Source: an uncultured Prevotella sp. | Lineage (GTDB): Bacteria; Bacteroidota; Bacteroidia; Bacteroidales; Bacteroidaceae | NCBI GenBank assembly: GCA_934230115.1 | Contig: CAKQEI010000055.1 | Location: 1 to 17,517 of the forward strand | Direction: 5' to 3' | DNA: 17,517 nucleotides | Part shown: piece after piece, positions 6,590-15,030 of the stretch | Layout: every line of letters begins with the position of its first letter | Position numbering within the stretch: the first letter of the stretch is position 1 | Position numbers and translations under genes: made by a program | Notes under the pieces: model-generated | Seen by the model: the letters and a program-made list of their open reading frames with translations, nothing else | Databases searched by the model: none | What the model was told of the DNA's origin: nothing

Positions 6590-8629
6590 TTAGAAGCTCC
6601 ATTTTACTTGCAAGTCAACATCGGTTTTCCAAGAGCTGTTGATTTGTTGATATGAGCTTGATATTACGTCGCGGTCGAAATATTTGGTCGTCCCCACCTT
6701 GCCTATTACAATGATGCTACTGCCCACCTTGCCTTTGGCGAATATAGCTGTCCTCATTCCTCTTCCGTAGAACATAGGAAAGGAGAATGTGTAGAGAGAG
6801 CCTCGTTCGTAGATGTAGATGCGTGAGTTATAGTCGTTGGTGTGAAAATAGCCCACGTTGGCAGCTATGTTGAGGCTGTTGTGATTGTAGCTGAGTGTTT
6901 GGCTGAGCATTCCACCGAAACTGTTTTGCTTGTTTGGCAGGTTGAACGGGAATAAGACGCAAGCTCCGTCCAATTGTGTTTTGGCCTGCCAATGGTTGTC
7001 GTTGTAGGCAAATATTAGGCGGGCGCGGTGTTCTGTTTTGTTGATAAGTATGTTTTTGTCGTTTTTGTACGTATAGTTTTCTTGTTTAAGTTTTACACGA
7101 TAGCGTGCCGTTAAGTTGGTTTTCAGGGATAGATTGTACGTGGCTTGCACCATGTTGTCCCACGAGTGCGAGGAGAGGGAAGCCGTGTAGCGTGCCCATG
7201 GAAAATAGGCAAAGTCTGTGTAGGCGAGTATCGACAGGCGTGCGAGGGGAGTCCATGCAGCACCGATATACACGCCGCTCTCGTTCTGCACTTTGCCTCC
7301 GTCGCTGAACGACGCTCCTAAGAGAGAGTAATAACGATAGGAGTAGTAGCGTTGAATGGTTGTAAGCGTAAGCGACGAATTGGCCTTAAGCGAAAGGCTG
7401 TTGAGTGTAGCTATTGCTCCATTGTTGTTGATGGCTGTCTCGCCATTTATGTTGATTCGATGATTGATAAATCCATAGTCGATGCTGCCGTTGTGGAAAT
7501 TATTGCCTGCAGGATCGTATTTGCGGAATAATTGTGTGGTGTTAGGATGAAGTTCGCGGTTGAACGATGTGTATATTGCATTTGCACCAAAATGTAATCC
7601 GTCCTTACGCCAACGCAAAGAAAGACCTGTGGCTAATTGTGAAGAGTTGTGCTTGCGCCGCATTTCGCTCATTGTTCGGTGGTAGCCGGTGTGAAGTAGT
7701 GTTTTTATTGAGCCGTCGCTATTCAGCGTTGCGTCTATTTTGCGGTAAGACACAAAAGATGTGAGGTCAATGTGTTTGCCAAGCGCAAATGTTGCAGCCG
7801 CACCTTGCAGATAGTAAGCGTCAGAGCGTGATGAGTTGGGCGATATAGTGTTGGATGGTGTGCTGAGGACGAGCGATGTGGTTTTTCCGAGTGTGAAACT
7901 TGTGTTAATGGTAAGTCCCATGCCAAAGCGCATTTTGTATTGTCCCAAGGCGAGAGTCTTCAGAATCCCCAATTTGCGTATTATGGCATAGTAGGCATAA
8001 TGGTCGTAGCCCATATTGTTGCCGCTGGAGAAGAATGGTTCTCCAGCGTCCTGAGTGCCAGTAAGTCCTATCTTTAAGTATTGGCCGTACTTGAATGTGT
8101 AGCGCATCCAATGTTTGTATTTATATCCGAGATAGCCTTTGCGGTCGCCCTTGCGGTTGTAGCAGGGAATGCTTGTCGTAGCTACGAGTTCGTGTTTGCC
8201 GTATTTTAGAATGTTTTTGAGTGTAGGATACTTTTCCTCTTTTTCCACATTATTTATATATACGAAGCATCGAAGGAGTTGCAGGCGTACTGGGTCGAGC
8301 GACTGGAGCATCGACAGTTCGCCGATAGAGCGTAGCGGACGGTATCGGTCGAGATATTCTATAAGTTCTTCGGTTTGCGAGGAATTGAGAAAGGATAATT
8401 GCTTTATTTCGTCGTCTGTTGCTGTATTGAGGTTGATAGGAGAGGTTTCGAGCTCGCACAATAGTTCGTACAAGTCCTCAAGGTTGGCGCTTTCGATATC
8501 GTCATAGTCGGCGAGTCGGTCGAAGTGTTGTTGCCATGAGTGTTGTATGGGATCTGGCGGTTCGGGAGCTTGGGCGAATCCGTGCAGGTGCAGGGCGATG
8601 AGAAGCAAAAGGGTAGTGGTATGTTTCAT
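6590..8629 (-). CDS. Outer-membrane beta-barrel protein with N-terminal helix-hairpin-helix (ComEA-like) region
   Basis: The likely protein is 679 residues, starting at the ATG complementary to 8627-8629. This start gives a clean signal peptide (KH, then a run of Leu, then GFA|Q). An in-frame ATG at 8638 adds three residues, and the longer frame back to 8716 would bury the signal peptide. Residues about 63-125 (INLNTATDDEIKQL, then RSIGELSMLQSLDP) form a helix-hairpin-helix pair of the ComEA type: INLNxAxxxEL-like start, then an I-x-x-x-x-E-L second unit. From about 140 to the end, alternating polar/hydrophobic strands rich in Tyr, Trp and Gly, with a terminal Phe (DVDLQVKWSF), look like an outer-membrane barrel inserted by the BAM machinery. 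It follows tamB by about 106 bases on the same strand. The function is unknown; the domain order is familiar from Bacteroidales, but I cannot assign a substrate. Confidence 0.8.
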   Translation of the reverse strand: MKHTTTLLLLIALHLHGFAQAPEPPDPIQHSWQQHFDRLADYDDIESANLEDLYELLCELETSPINLNTATDDEIKQLSFLNSSQTEELIEYLDRYRPLRSIGELSMLQSLDPVRLQLLRCFVYINNVEKEEKYPTLKNILKYGKHELVATTSIPCYNRKGDRKGYLGYKYKHWMRYTFKYGQYLKIGLTGTQDAGEPFFSSGNNMGYDHYAYYAIIRKLGILKTLALGQYKMRFGMGLTINTSFTLGKTTSLVLSTPSNTISPNSSRSDAYYLQGAAATFALGKHIDLTSFVSYRKIDATLNSDGSIKTLLHTGYHRTMSEMRRKHNSSQLATGLSLRWRKDGLHFGANAIYTSFNRELHPNTTQLFRKYDPAGNNFHNGSIDYGFINHRININGETAINNNGAIATLNSLSLKANSSLTLTTIQRYYSYRYYSLLGASFSDGGKVQNESGVYIGAAWTPLARLSILAYTDFAYFPWARYTASLSSHSWDNMVQATYNLSLKTNLTARYRVKLKQENYTYKNDKNILINKTEHRARLIFAYNDNHWQAKTQLDGACVLFPFNLPNKQNSFGGMLSQTLSYNHNSLNIAANVGYFHTNDYNSRIYIYERGSLYTFSFPMFYGRGMRTAIFAKGKVGSSIIVIGKVGTTKYFDRDVISSSYQQINSSWKTDVDLQVKWSF

Positions 8630-8681
8630 TGGTGACATTATTTTGTTTAATAGGTAATAGACAGCATGGAAATCGTTTTTA

Positions 8682-8727
8682 GACAATCGACAATGGATTT
8701 GTATTAATAAGTCCATTATCGATTGTC
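8682..8727. repeat. Inverted repeat in the tamB-barrel gene spacer
   Basis: GACAATCGACAATGGA (8682-8697) is inverted at 8712-8727 with one mismatch in 16, around a 14-base loop. Each arm carries a 7-mer tandem (GACAATC, GACAATG). No U-run follows on either strand, so it is a poor terminator. It may be an mRNA structure or a small repetitive palindrome between tamB and the next gene. Confidence 0.6.
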
Positions 8728-8735
8728 CTTTCGTC

Positions 8736-11700
8736 TTATTTCTTCTTTTTGTTTTTCTTTCTCCAGAAGAACAGGTCGGAGAACTTCGTGAAGTCTTTTT
8801 TCATCACAACGCCCACGCCTTGAGTGTTGAGGCTGTTGCGCGTGAAGTAGCGGTCGTTGGTCTTGTTGTAGACATTGATGGCGAGATTGCCGTTTGGGAA
8901 CAGCAGATACTTAAGGTCGAAGTCGCCGATAAAGCTTGTCGTGGCGTTTGGGTTGTCTCTATAGCCGAATTGTCCGTTGAAGAGCAGTCGGTTGTTGAGC
9001 ATACTGCCCGACAGCAATCCTTCATACTCAGCATTGTTGAATCCCTCGGTTCCTGTCGATATGTTTGCTCCGAAGTTCCAATTGTTGCTGTTTATGACGT
9101 TGTTTAGCACGCTGTTGAGCTGCTGGCTTATTGTGCCGCTTAAGAAGCTCTGCATGGCAAGCGACGTCTGGCTATATTGCGGTGCATCGCCCTGGCTGGC
9201 GTTGTTGCTGTTCTGAGCCATGAATCTTCCAACGGCAAGTAGATAGAGCACCTGTTGGTTTTTCTCCTCTTCAGCATTAAGCAACGAGTAAACCATTTGC
9301 TTTACATCGTTCGACATGTTTGGCATGTCAAGGTCAAAGTCTACTTTTGGCGCATTGGGGGTGCCCGTGATGTTCATCAGGCAGTTCACGCGCACATTGT
9401 TGTTGGAGAACGAGTGTCCGATGTTGAGGTCGGCAAGACTCACACTGTTGAGTATGTACAATGCCTTGAGGTTGAGCGAGGCGTTGTAGGGGTCGCCCCC
9501 GAAGGATATTGTTCCGCCCTTCTGAAAGAGGAAGTCCTTCTTTATGATGTTTTGTATGGTGAGCTTGTAGACACCGTGGTCGACAATATAGTTGCCGTAT
9601 ATGTCGAATGTTCCCTTGTTAAAATATGTGGCTCTAAGCACACCGTCTCCATTTAGTGTGATGTAGTCGCCTGTCTTCTCGTCCATCAGCAACTTCAGAG
9701 TGGCGTTGGGGTTGCAGTTGATGAGGAAGTTGAGTCGTATATTAGTGGATATGTCCACTTTGTTATCATCTTCATCGTTGTCTATAGAGTCGTTGTTGGC
9801 AACATCGTGGTTCTTCCAACTAATGAAGTCGCTCGACCCTATAGCTGTTTGGTCGGCTACATTGTACACGAGTATGCTGTTTTTTTCGGGCACGGCGTTG
9901 ATGTCAATAGTCACCTCGCCGCTTCGTCCCTTTATCTTGCAGTCGCCTGTGACGTAAGCTGTACCGTAGAAAGTGTTTTCGCCGAACGAGTGAGTGTCGT
10001 AGGCGAGCAGGTTCTTTGCCTTAATGCCAAGGTCATACGACAGGTTGGTTAGGTGCTGATGGTAGACGCTGCCCGTCATTATTCCTATGTTTCCGTTGCG
10101 GTCGTAGATAGTGTCGCCTTTGAACTTTATCTCGTCGGGTACAAATGTCACGGAGTCGTTGCGCATCCAATATGTAGTGTTGAGTGCAGTCATTCGCACA
10201 GAGCCGTTGACCACAGCCTTGCCCACCAGATTGATGTTGTTCAGCGGACCCACTACGTTCAATTTTCCGTTGATGTCGGCATCCACGTTGTCCATGAACG
10301 AGCCGCAGAAGCTCTCCATAAACTCAGCTCTTGTGCGGTGGGCATCAATGCCAAGGTCTATATAGTTGTGCTTGGGCGACACGTATCCGTTGATGTCGGT
10401 GTGGCGTCCGTCCTCATCTTGTGCGATGGCACCGATATTGATGCGTCCTTCGTCGACATCGTAGTTCACGTTGGCGTAGAGAGTTCCCATGCGTCCCGAC
10501 TCAAACTTGAAGTCTTTCACCTGCAGGTCGGCGGTAAGCAATGGCTTTCCGTTGAACGCTCCCGCTACCCGTGCCTCTCCCGAGGCCATGCCGAAGAAGT
10601 CAACAGAGTGGAAGTTTACGAGGTTCAGCACATAGCTCACGTCGATGTCGTTGAGGGTTACGAGCAACGAGTCTTCAAGGCTCTTTGTTGCTGTTCCGTT
10701 GATGGCAAGCATCTGGTTGTCGTGGCTTATGGAGAATCCGTCAACCTTAAGTCGGTTCTTGCTATAGACGATGGCTGATGGGGCCACTTGCCACGTTGTG
10801 TCGCCGATGGTCGCACGCGATGGCAGCACGTCGATGTAGGCAGTCGACACTCCGTCGTCGTCCTTGGCAAACACGGTGCTTGCGTTTATTACGCCCTTTA
10901 ATGGGTGGCGGTCGTTGTTGCTGAAGCTCAAAGATGTGTTCAGATGATTGTCCGAAGCTCCGGCTCTGAGGTTCAGGGCTATGAATTTGCCTTTATTGGC
11001 AAGTTTCTTTATTCGTATGTCGGCTTTCAGTGTGTCGCTTGGCGACTCGATGTTGATGAAAGCGTCGCGGAAGCGGTTGCCGTTGTAGGTGAATGAAGGA
11101 ACGTCGCACCAGAGGTCTATTTTCTCGCGTTTGTCGTCCAACTCGCCGTTGATGTTGAGTGGACGGTGGATTTCGAGTGGTATTCCAAGAAGGTTTTTCA
11201 TCCATTGTGTGTCTGATATCGACGCATTAATGGTGAAGTCGTTGTGTTCCTTCTGTGGCTGCCGTGTCAGCCCAGGGATAGTAGGCAGTTTGCTTGCCAC
11301 CATGTTGAGCGCGCTTCTGGCGATGGTGTTATAGTTGAATTGTCCATTGATGTTGACAGTTCCGAAGTCGCTTTCGAGGTTGAGATAGTGGTTTTCGCCC
11401 TCGAATCCGGTTTTTACTGTCACGTTGTTCAGCGCGTATTCGTTCTCAGGCGACTGCATTTTGAAATTGCTCACCTCAACCATTCCGTTGGCATTATTGA
11501 TATTGTTGCCTTTGATGTCGCAGTTGATGTTTGCTGCAAATGCTGTCGACTGCCATTTCGGTGTGAGTCCGAGAGCGTGGGGCGCAAAGTTGTTGACCGA
11601 TGCCTCCACCTTTAGCAACGGAGTCTTGCTTGCTATATTGAGAAGGCCGTTTACGTCAATATCGGCGTTAGGGTCGTCGATGCCTATTTTTCCTTCCACT

Positions 11701-13115
11701 ATTTTGTTGCGGTAGGAGGCATTGAGTTGTATGTCGTGGTATTTGTAACCGTTAAAGTCGAAGTCGTACACTCGTCCTGCTGCAGCCAAGTTGTCCATTG
11801 ACGTGCCGTGTATGTTCAGGTTGGCCGACACATGTCCGAGTGTTTTGTTGTCGGCAAGTTTTCCAACGTCAAAACCTTTGGTCTCGATGTCGGCCTTAAT
11901 GTTTTTGCTGCTTTTGTTGAGAGCTAACTTGATGTCTCCCAATGAAGTGGCGAGTTTTACATTTGCTGTCAGCCGATTCTTGTCGCCATATGCATGGCCG
12001 CTAAGACTTATGTCGCCAATGCGTGTCACTACTGCCGGAACATCTTTTCCGGTGGCAGTTGCAACGATATAGGCAATGGCTTCATGGTTGGCGCTTAGTT
12101 CGCTCACGTTGGCAAACCACGACATTTTCTCCATGTAGTTTTTTATACCACCATTTGCAATGAGTTGCAGGCTGTGCTTCTTGTTTGCGAGTTCCAACCG
12201 CGTTACGGCTATTTGGTCGCCGCTACCGTTGAAGTTTACCTTAAGGCTTATAGGTTCTTTAGTGGCGCTTAGTTTTGGCACAAACCCTGCAATGTCGGCA
12301 AGGCTTATTCGTGGTGCGTTAATGCTTCCGTTGAATTTCAACGAGGGCATTTCTATTTTGCCTTCTTTCTTATGGAATGAGGCTGAGATGTTTTCCGATT
12401 GTATTAATGTGGATGGAAGTTCAAGGTTGAAGTCGTTTATGCTTGCGCCCTTAGGTCCATATATGGCGTGTAGGGATAGCGCCTTGAGTTTTAATCCGCA
12501 ACGCTCCTCAAGGGCGATGCGCTTCACTTTCACGTTGAGTGAATCGTCAGTTATGCGGTTTATAATAATGTGTGCGCTGATATTGTGTGCGTTGATGTTG
12601 TCGGGCGAGAATTTTCCCGAGTTGTAGGCACGCGACAATACGCGCCAGCTTACAGAGCCGTTGCGTATGATGAGCGAGTTGATTTGCAGGTTGAGTGGTG
12701 TCTTTTGTTTGGTGGTGTCTTTCGATGCGAGCGAGTCGACAACAAATTGGAAGTTGGGCTTTGAGTCGGCTGTGGCTTTATAGAGATTGGCTTGAAGGCC
12801 GAAAAACTGTGCCGATGTAATCTCTATTTCTCCGTTGGCAAGTGCCAAAAGGTCTATTTTCACCGATATGCGCGACACGCGGAGCATCTGTTTGCCCTGT
12901 TGGTCCTGCATTTCGGTGTCGTCGATGATGAGGCGGTTGACAAAGCCCAGGTCAACCCTGCCGATGCTCACTTTGGTGCCGAATTTATGGCACAAAGCAT
13001 CCGCCACACGTTCTCCCACAAAAGTTTGGATGAAAGGAATGTGCAGCAGAATTACGATAGCTGTGTATAGACCGATGATGGTCCAAATGGTTATGTTTAT
13101 AATGCGCTTTAACAC
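8736..13115 (-). CDS. tamB: TamB-like inner-membrane-anchored translocation and assembly / lipid transport protein
   Basis: This is a 1459-residue member of the TamB/DUF490 (AsmA-like) family: very long periplasmic bridges that span from the inner to the outer membrane and assist outer-membrane protein assembly or phospholipid transfer. One membrane helix lies at about residues 6-27 (IINITIWTIIGLYTAIVILL), followed by an AsmA-like start (GERVADALCHKFGTKVSIGRVDLG). A long repetitive beta region follows, with recurring hydrophobic/polar alternation and GxxxxxxNINGxLN-type turns. The DUF490 domain fills the last 400 or so residues: GNYIVDHGVYKLTIQN, then GGTISFGGDPYNASLNLKA at about 1190-1215, then GTPNAPKVDFDLDMP. 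The protein ends in a Lys-rich tail. The start codon is GTG (complement of 13113-13115). No in-frame ATG precedes it before a stop, and the next Met is near residue 69, beyond the membrane helix. It heads a minus-strand pair with the barrel protein gene. Confidence 0.9.
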   Translation of the reverse strand: MLKRIINITIWTIIGLYTAIVILLHIPFIQTFVGERVADALCHKFGTKVSIGRVDLGFVNRLIIDDTEMQDQQGKQMLRVSRISVKIDLLALANGEIEITSAQFFGLQANLYKATADSKPNFQFVVDSLASKDTTKQKTPLNLQINSLIIRNGSVSWRVLSRAYNSGKFSPDNINAHNISAHIIINRITDDSLNVKVKRIALEERCGLKLKALSLHAIYGPKGASINDFNLELPSTLIQSENISASFHKKEGKIEMPSLKFNGSINAPRISLADIAGFVPKLSATKEPISLKVNFNGSGDQIAVTRLELANKKHSLQLIANGGIKNYMEKMSWFANVSELSANHEAIAYIVATATGKDVPAVVTRIGDISLSGHAYGDKNRLTANVKLATSLGDIKLALNKSSKNIKADIETKGFDVGKLADNKTLGHVSANLNIHGTSMDNLAAAGRVYDFDFNGYKYHDIQLNASYRNKIVEGKIGIDDPNADIDVNGLLNIASKTPLLKVEASVNNFAPHALGLTPKWQSTAFAANINCDIKGNNINNANGMVEVSNFKMQSPENEYALNNVTVKTGFEGENHYLNLESDFGTVNINGQFNYNTIARSALNMVASKLPTIPGLTRQPQKEHNDFTINASISDTQWMKNLLGIPLEIHRPLNINGELDDKREKIDLWCDVPSFTYNGNRFRDAFINIESPSDTLKADIRIKKLANKGKFIALNLRAGASDNHLNTSLSFSNNDRHPLKGVINASTVFAKDDDGVSTAYIDVLPSRATIGDTTWQVAPSAIVYSKNRLKVDGFSISHDNQMLAINGTATKSLEDSLLVTLNDIDVSYVLNLVNFHSVDFFGMASGEARVAGAFNGKPLLTADLQVKDFKFESGRMGTLYANVNYDVDEGRINIGAIAQDEDGRHTDINGYVSPKHNYIDLGIDAHRTRAEFMESFCGSFMDNVDADINGKLNVVGPLNNINLVGKAVVNGSVRMTALNTTYWMRNDSVTFVPDEIKFKGDTIYDRNGNIGIMTGSVYHQHLTNLSYDLGIKAKNLLAYDTHSFGENTFYGTAYVTGDCKIKGRSGEVTIDINAVPEKNSILVYNVADQTAIGSSDFISWKNHDVANNDSIDNDEDDNKVDISTNIRLNFLINCNPNATLKLLMDEKTGDYITLNGDGVLRATYFNKGTFDIYGNYIVDHGVYKLTIQNIIKKDFLFQKGGTISFGGDPYNASLNLKALYILNSVSLADLNIGHSFSNNNVRVNCLMNITGTPNAPKVDFDLDMPNMSNDVKQMVYSLLNAEEEKNQQVLYLLAVGRFMAQNSNNASQGDAPQYSQTSLAMQSFLSGTISQQLNSVLNNVINSNNWNFGANISTGTEGFNNAEYEGLLSGSMLNNRLLFNGQFGYRDNPNATTSFIGDFDLKYLLFPNGNLAINVYNKTNDRYFTRNSLNTQGVGVVMKKDFTKFSDLFFWRKKNKKKK

Positions 13116-13149
13116 TTGGAAATACCTATTGTTTGTTCTTAATCAAATA

Positions 13150-13187
13150 GATTTACAAAATTACGGAAAAACATTGATAAACACAAA
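13150..13187 (-). promoter_or_regulatory. Promoter of tamB
   Basis: TTTG (complement of 13184-13187), a 20-base spacer and TAATTTTG (complement of 13156-13163) match the Bacteroidetes consensus fully. The expected start near 13150 gives a leader of about 35 bases before the GTG start codon. Confidence 0.75.
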
Positions 13188-13290
13188 TTATTAAAGTGAA
13201 AAGGTGACGGGCGAATCGAAAAAAGCCCAATATTCTCCATCTGCAATAAATATTATTTATTAAAATAGCCTATAATGAAAAAATTTTGCT

Positions 13291-13298
13291 TACCTTTG
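13291..13298 (+). promoter_or_regulatory. -7 box upstream of the fucosidase gene
   Basis: TACCTTTG fits the TAnnTTTG consensus and lies 69 bases before the start codon, on the opposite side of the shared spacer from the tamB promoter. No good TTTG is present at the usual -33 distance, so the promoter may be weak or need an activator. Confidence 0.5.
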
Positions 13299-13367
13299 TG
13301 GCCAACAATTATTAACGAAGAAACTATAAAGCTAATAAACAAATAAAAAAAACTAATCATTAATAGT

Positions 13368-14717
13368 ATGAAAATGAAACGCGTATTGTCGTCGCTGCTT
13401 TGTGCTGCCGCGATGACTGGTGCGATGGCACAGGCTGCCCTGCCCAAAGAGACAGAGGAGCAGAAGGACAAGCGTATGGAATGGTTCGACCATGCCAAGT
13501 TAGGAGTTTTTATCCATTACGGCATTTATGCTGTGAATGGCGTGTCGGAGAGTTGGTCGTTCTACAACAAGTACTTGCCGTATGAGCAATATATGTCACA
13601 ATGCTCTGGCTTCACAGCCAAGAACTTCGACCCCAAGGCTTGGCTCGACCTTATCAAGGAGAGTGGTGCAAGATATACTGTGCTCACAACCAAGCATCAC
13701 GACGGTGTGGCTCTGTGGGACACCAAGTATAGCGACCTCAACACCGTTAAGTCGACTGCTGCCAAGCGCGACATCGTGACTCCGTTTGTCAAGGAAGTGC
13801 GCAAGCACGGACTCAAGCTCGGACTCTACTACTCGCTCATCGACTGGTCGCATCCCGATTATCCTAACGTCTCTCGCACAGAAACTCGCTACGACGTGAA
13901 GGAAGATCCAGCACGCTGGCAGAAATTCCTGAAGTTCGACTTCGACCAGCTCGGCGAGCTTAATGCCTATAAGCCTGATCTCTATTGGTTTGACGGCGAC
14001 TGGGAGCAGACAGCTGAGACTTGGAACGCCAAGGGCATGTCGGAGTTTCTGCGCAAGGCCAACAAGAACGTCATAATCAACTCGCGCATACAGGGCTATG
14101 GCGACTATGCCACTCCTGAGCAGGGCGTGCCAGTGGTTCGCCCTGAGGAAAAGCATTGGGAACTTTGCATGACTATGAACGACTCGTGGGGTTATCAGCA
14201 TGCCGACAACAACTACAAGTCGCCCTACATTCTTCTGCGCACATTTGTCGACTGCCTGTCGATGGGTGGCAACATGCTTCTCGACATCGGTCCGAAGGAA
14301 GACGGAACAATTCCCGAGGAGCAGGTGGCTATACTCAAGGAGTTTGGCCGCTGGACAAAGAAGCACAAGGAGGCTATCTACGACACACGCGCCGGCATTC
14401 CCAACGAGCATTTCCAGGGCTACACCACATTGAACAAGGCTGGCGACATCCTTTATCTCTACCTCCCTTACAAACCAAATGGTCCTATCGAGGTGAAGGG
14501 ATTGGTGAACAAGGTGAACCGCGTGTGGGTTGTTGGCAGTGGCGAGATAGTCTCTTCAAAGGTCTACAACAAGAACTATTGGAGCGAGGTGCCTGGCAAC
14601 CTTTACATTAATGTGCCTGAACGTTCGCTCGACCCGATGATTACTGTAGTGGCTGTATTGCTCGACGGACCCATCAAGCTCTATCGTGGAGCAGGCAAGG
14701 TGATTGAGAGCAACTAA
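13368..14717 (+). CDS. Secreted alpha-L-fucosidase, glycoside hydrolase family 29
   Basis: The enzyme hydrolyses terminal alpha-linked L-fucose from glycans such as mucin O-glycans, host N-glycans or milk-type oligosaccharides. The 449 residues begin with a signal peptide (1-21, ending AMAQA) and no lipobox Cys, so it is probably periplasmic. GH29 signatures in order: EWFDHAKLGVFIHYGIYA (38-55), with the substrate-contacting H50-Y51; TKHHDG (108-113); a beta-strand ending in LYWFDGDW (205-212), whose D209 is the expected nucleophile; and HWELCMTMNDSWGY (263-275), whose E265 is my best candidate for acid/base by spacing with family-B enzymes. LLDIGPKEDGTIPEEQ (304-319) closes the barrel. A short C-terminal beta domain follows. 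The length matches catalytic-domain-plus-small-beta-sandwich members. It stands alone between its own -7 box and a terminator. No SusC/SusD, transporter or other glycosidase is adjacent. Linkage preference is inference. Confidence 0.95.
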   Translation: MKMKRVLSSLLCAAAMTGAMAQAALPKETEEQKDKRMEWFDHAKLGVFIHYGIYAVNGVSESWSFYNKYLPYEQYMSQCSGFTAKNFDPKAWLDLIKESGARYTVLTTKHHDGVALWDTKYSDLNTVKSTAAKRDIVTPFVKEVRKHGLKLGLYYSLIDWSHPDYPNVSRTETRYDVKEDPARWQKFLKFDFDQLGELNAYKPDLYWFDGDWEQTAETWNAKGMSEFLRKANKNVIINSRIQGYGDYATPEQGVPVVRPEEKHWELCMTMNDSWGYQHADNNYKSPYILLRTFVDCLSMGGNMLLDIGPKEDGTIPEEQVAILKEFGRWTKKHKEAIYDTRAGIPNEHFQGYTTLNKAGDILYLYLPYKPNGPIEVKGLVNKVNRVWVVGSGEIVSSKVYNKNYWSEVPGNLYINVPERSLDPMITVVAVLLDGPIKLYRGAGKVIESN

Positions 14718-14769
14718 TATTTGTTTGCATTCATATGTAGCAGATTATTGCTCTATAAAAGCTTTTGTG

Positions 14770-14809
14770 TAGGAGGTTGGACCGTTTTGCCCAATCTCCT
14801 ATATTTTTT
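14770..14809 (+). terminator. Intrinsic terminator of the fucosidase gene
   Basis: An 11-bp stem (TAGGAGGTTGG at 14770-14780 with CCAATCTCCTA at 14791-14801, one G-U pair) closes a 10-base loop and is followed by TATTTTTT. It lies 52 bases after the stop codon. Confidence 0.85.
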
Positions 14810-14940
14810 ATGGTCTGATTTGTAATGTCTATTTGGCATTATTGCCCATTTTTTGCAATTGTATAGGCCAACTTCCTTGTAAAAAGCATTATAATAAAAA
14901 TAATTAAAAGTTTTTATTCCTTTAACTCACAAATTATTGT

Positions 14941-14948
14941 TAATTTTG
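14941..14948 (+). promoter_or_regulatory. Probable -7 box of the nqr operon promoter
   Basis: TAATTTTG matches TAnnTTTG and lies 82 bases before the chosen nqrA start. The -33 region is only weakly T-rich (TTCC/CTTT about 18-20 bases upstream). The rest of the 313-base spacer holds the fucosidase terminator, an AT-rich stretch and an AT-rich leader with no obvious strong structure. Confidence 0.5.
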
Positions 14949-15030
14949 TAGGCACTTTTGTGACGTTGCCAATCGCGATTTGTAGCAATGTCCAAATATG
15001 AGGAATTATTCTTATTTTTTTAATATATTT

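Noticed and set aside
8630..8716. A longer N-terminus for the barrel protein starting at 8716
   Set aside because: It would place about 29 residues before a clear signal peptide and translate through an intergenic inverted repeat. The start at 8629 (or 8638) is better.
10053..10778. A 241-codon plus-strand open frame
   Set aside because: It is antisense to the well-supported tamB gene, has low-complexity Val/His/Ser-rich content and matches no family I recognise. It is a shadow of the coding strand.
13596..14411. A 271-codon minus-strand open frame
   Set aside because: It is antisense to the GH29 fucosidase, whose motifs are intact. It has no recognisable domain or promoter.
14826..14862. 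A possible second terminator (TTGGC, short loop, GCCCA, then a T-run) after the fucosidase terminator
   Set aside because: The stem is only about 3-5 bp with a mismatch. The stronger 11-bp terminator just upstream makes it unnecessary, so I did not list it.
14998..15030. An upstream in-frame ATG for nqrA
   Set aside because: The extra residues (MRNYSYFFNIF) do not resemble NqrA, whose usual N-terminus begins at the ATG at 15031.
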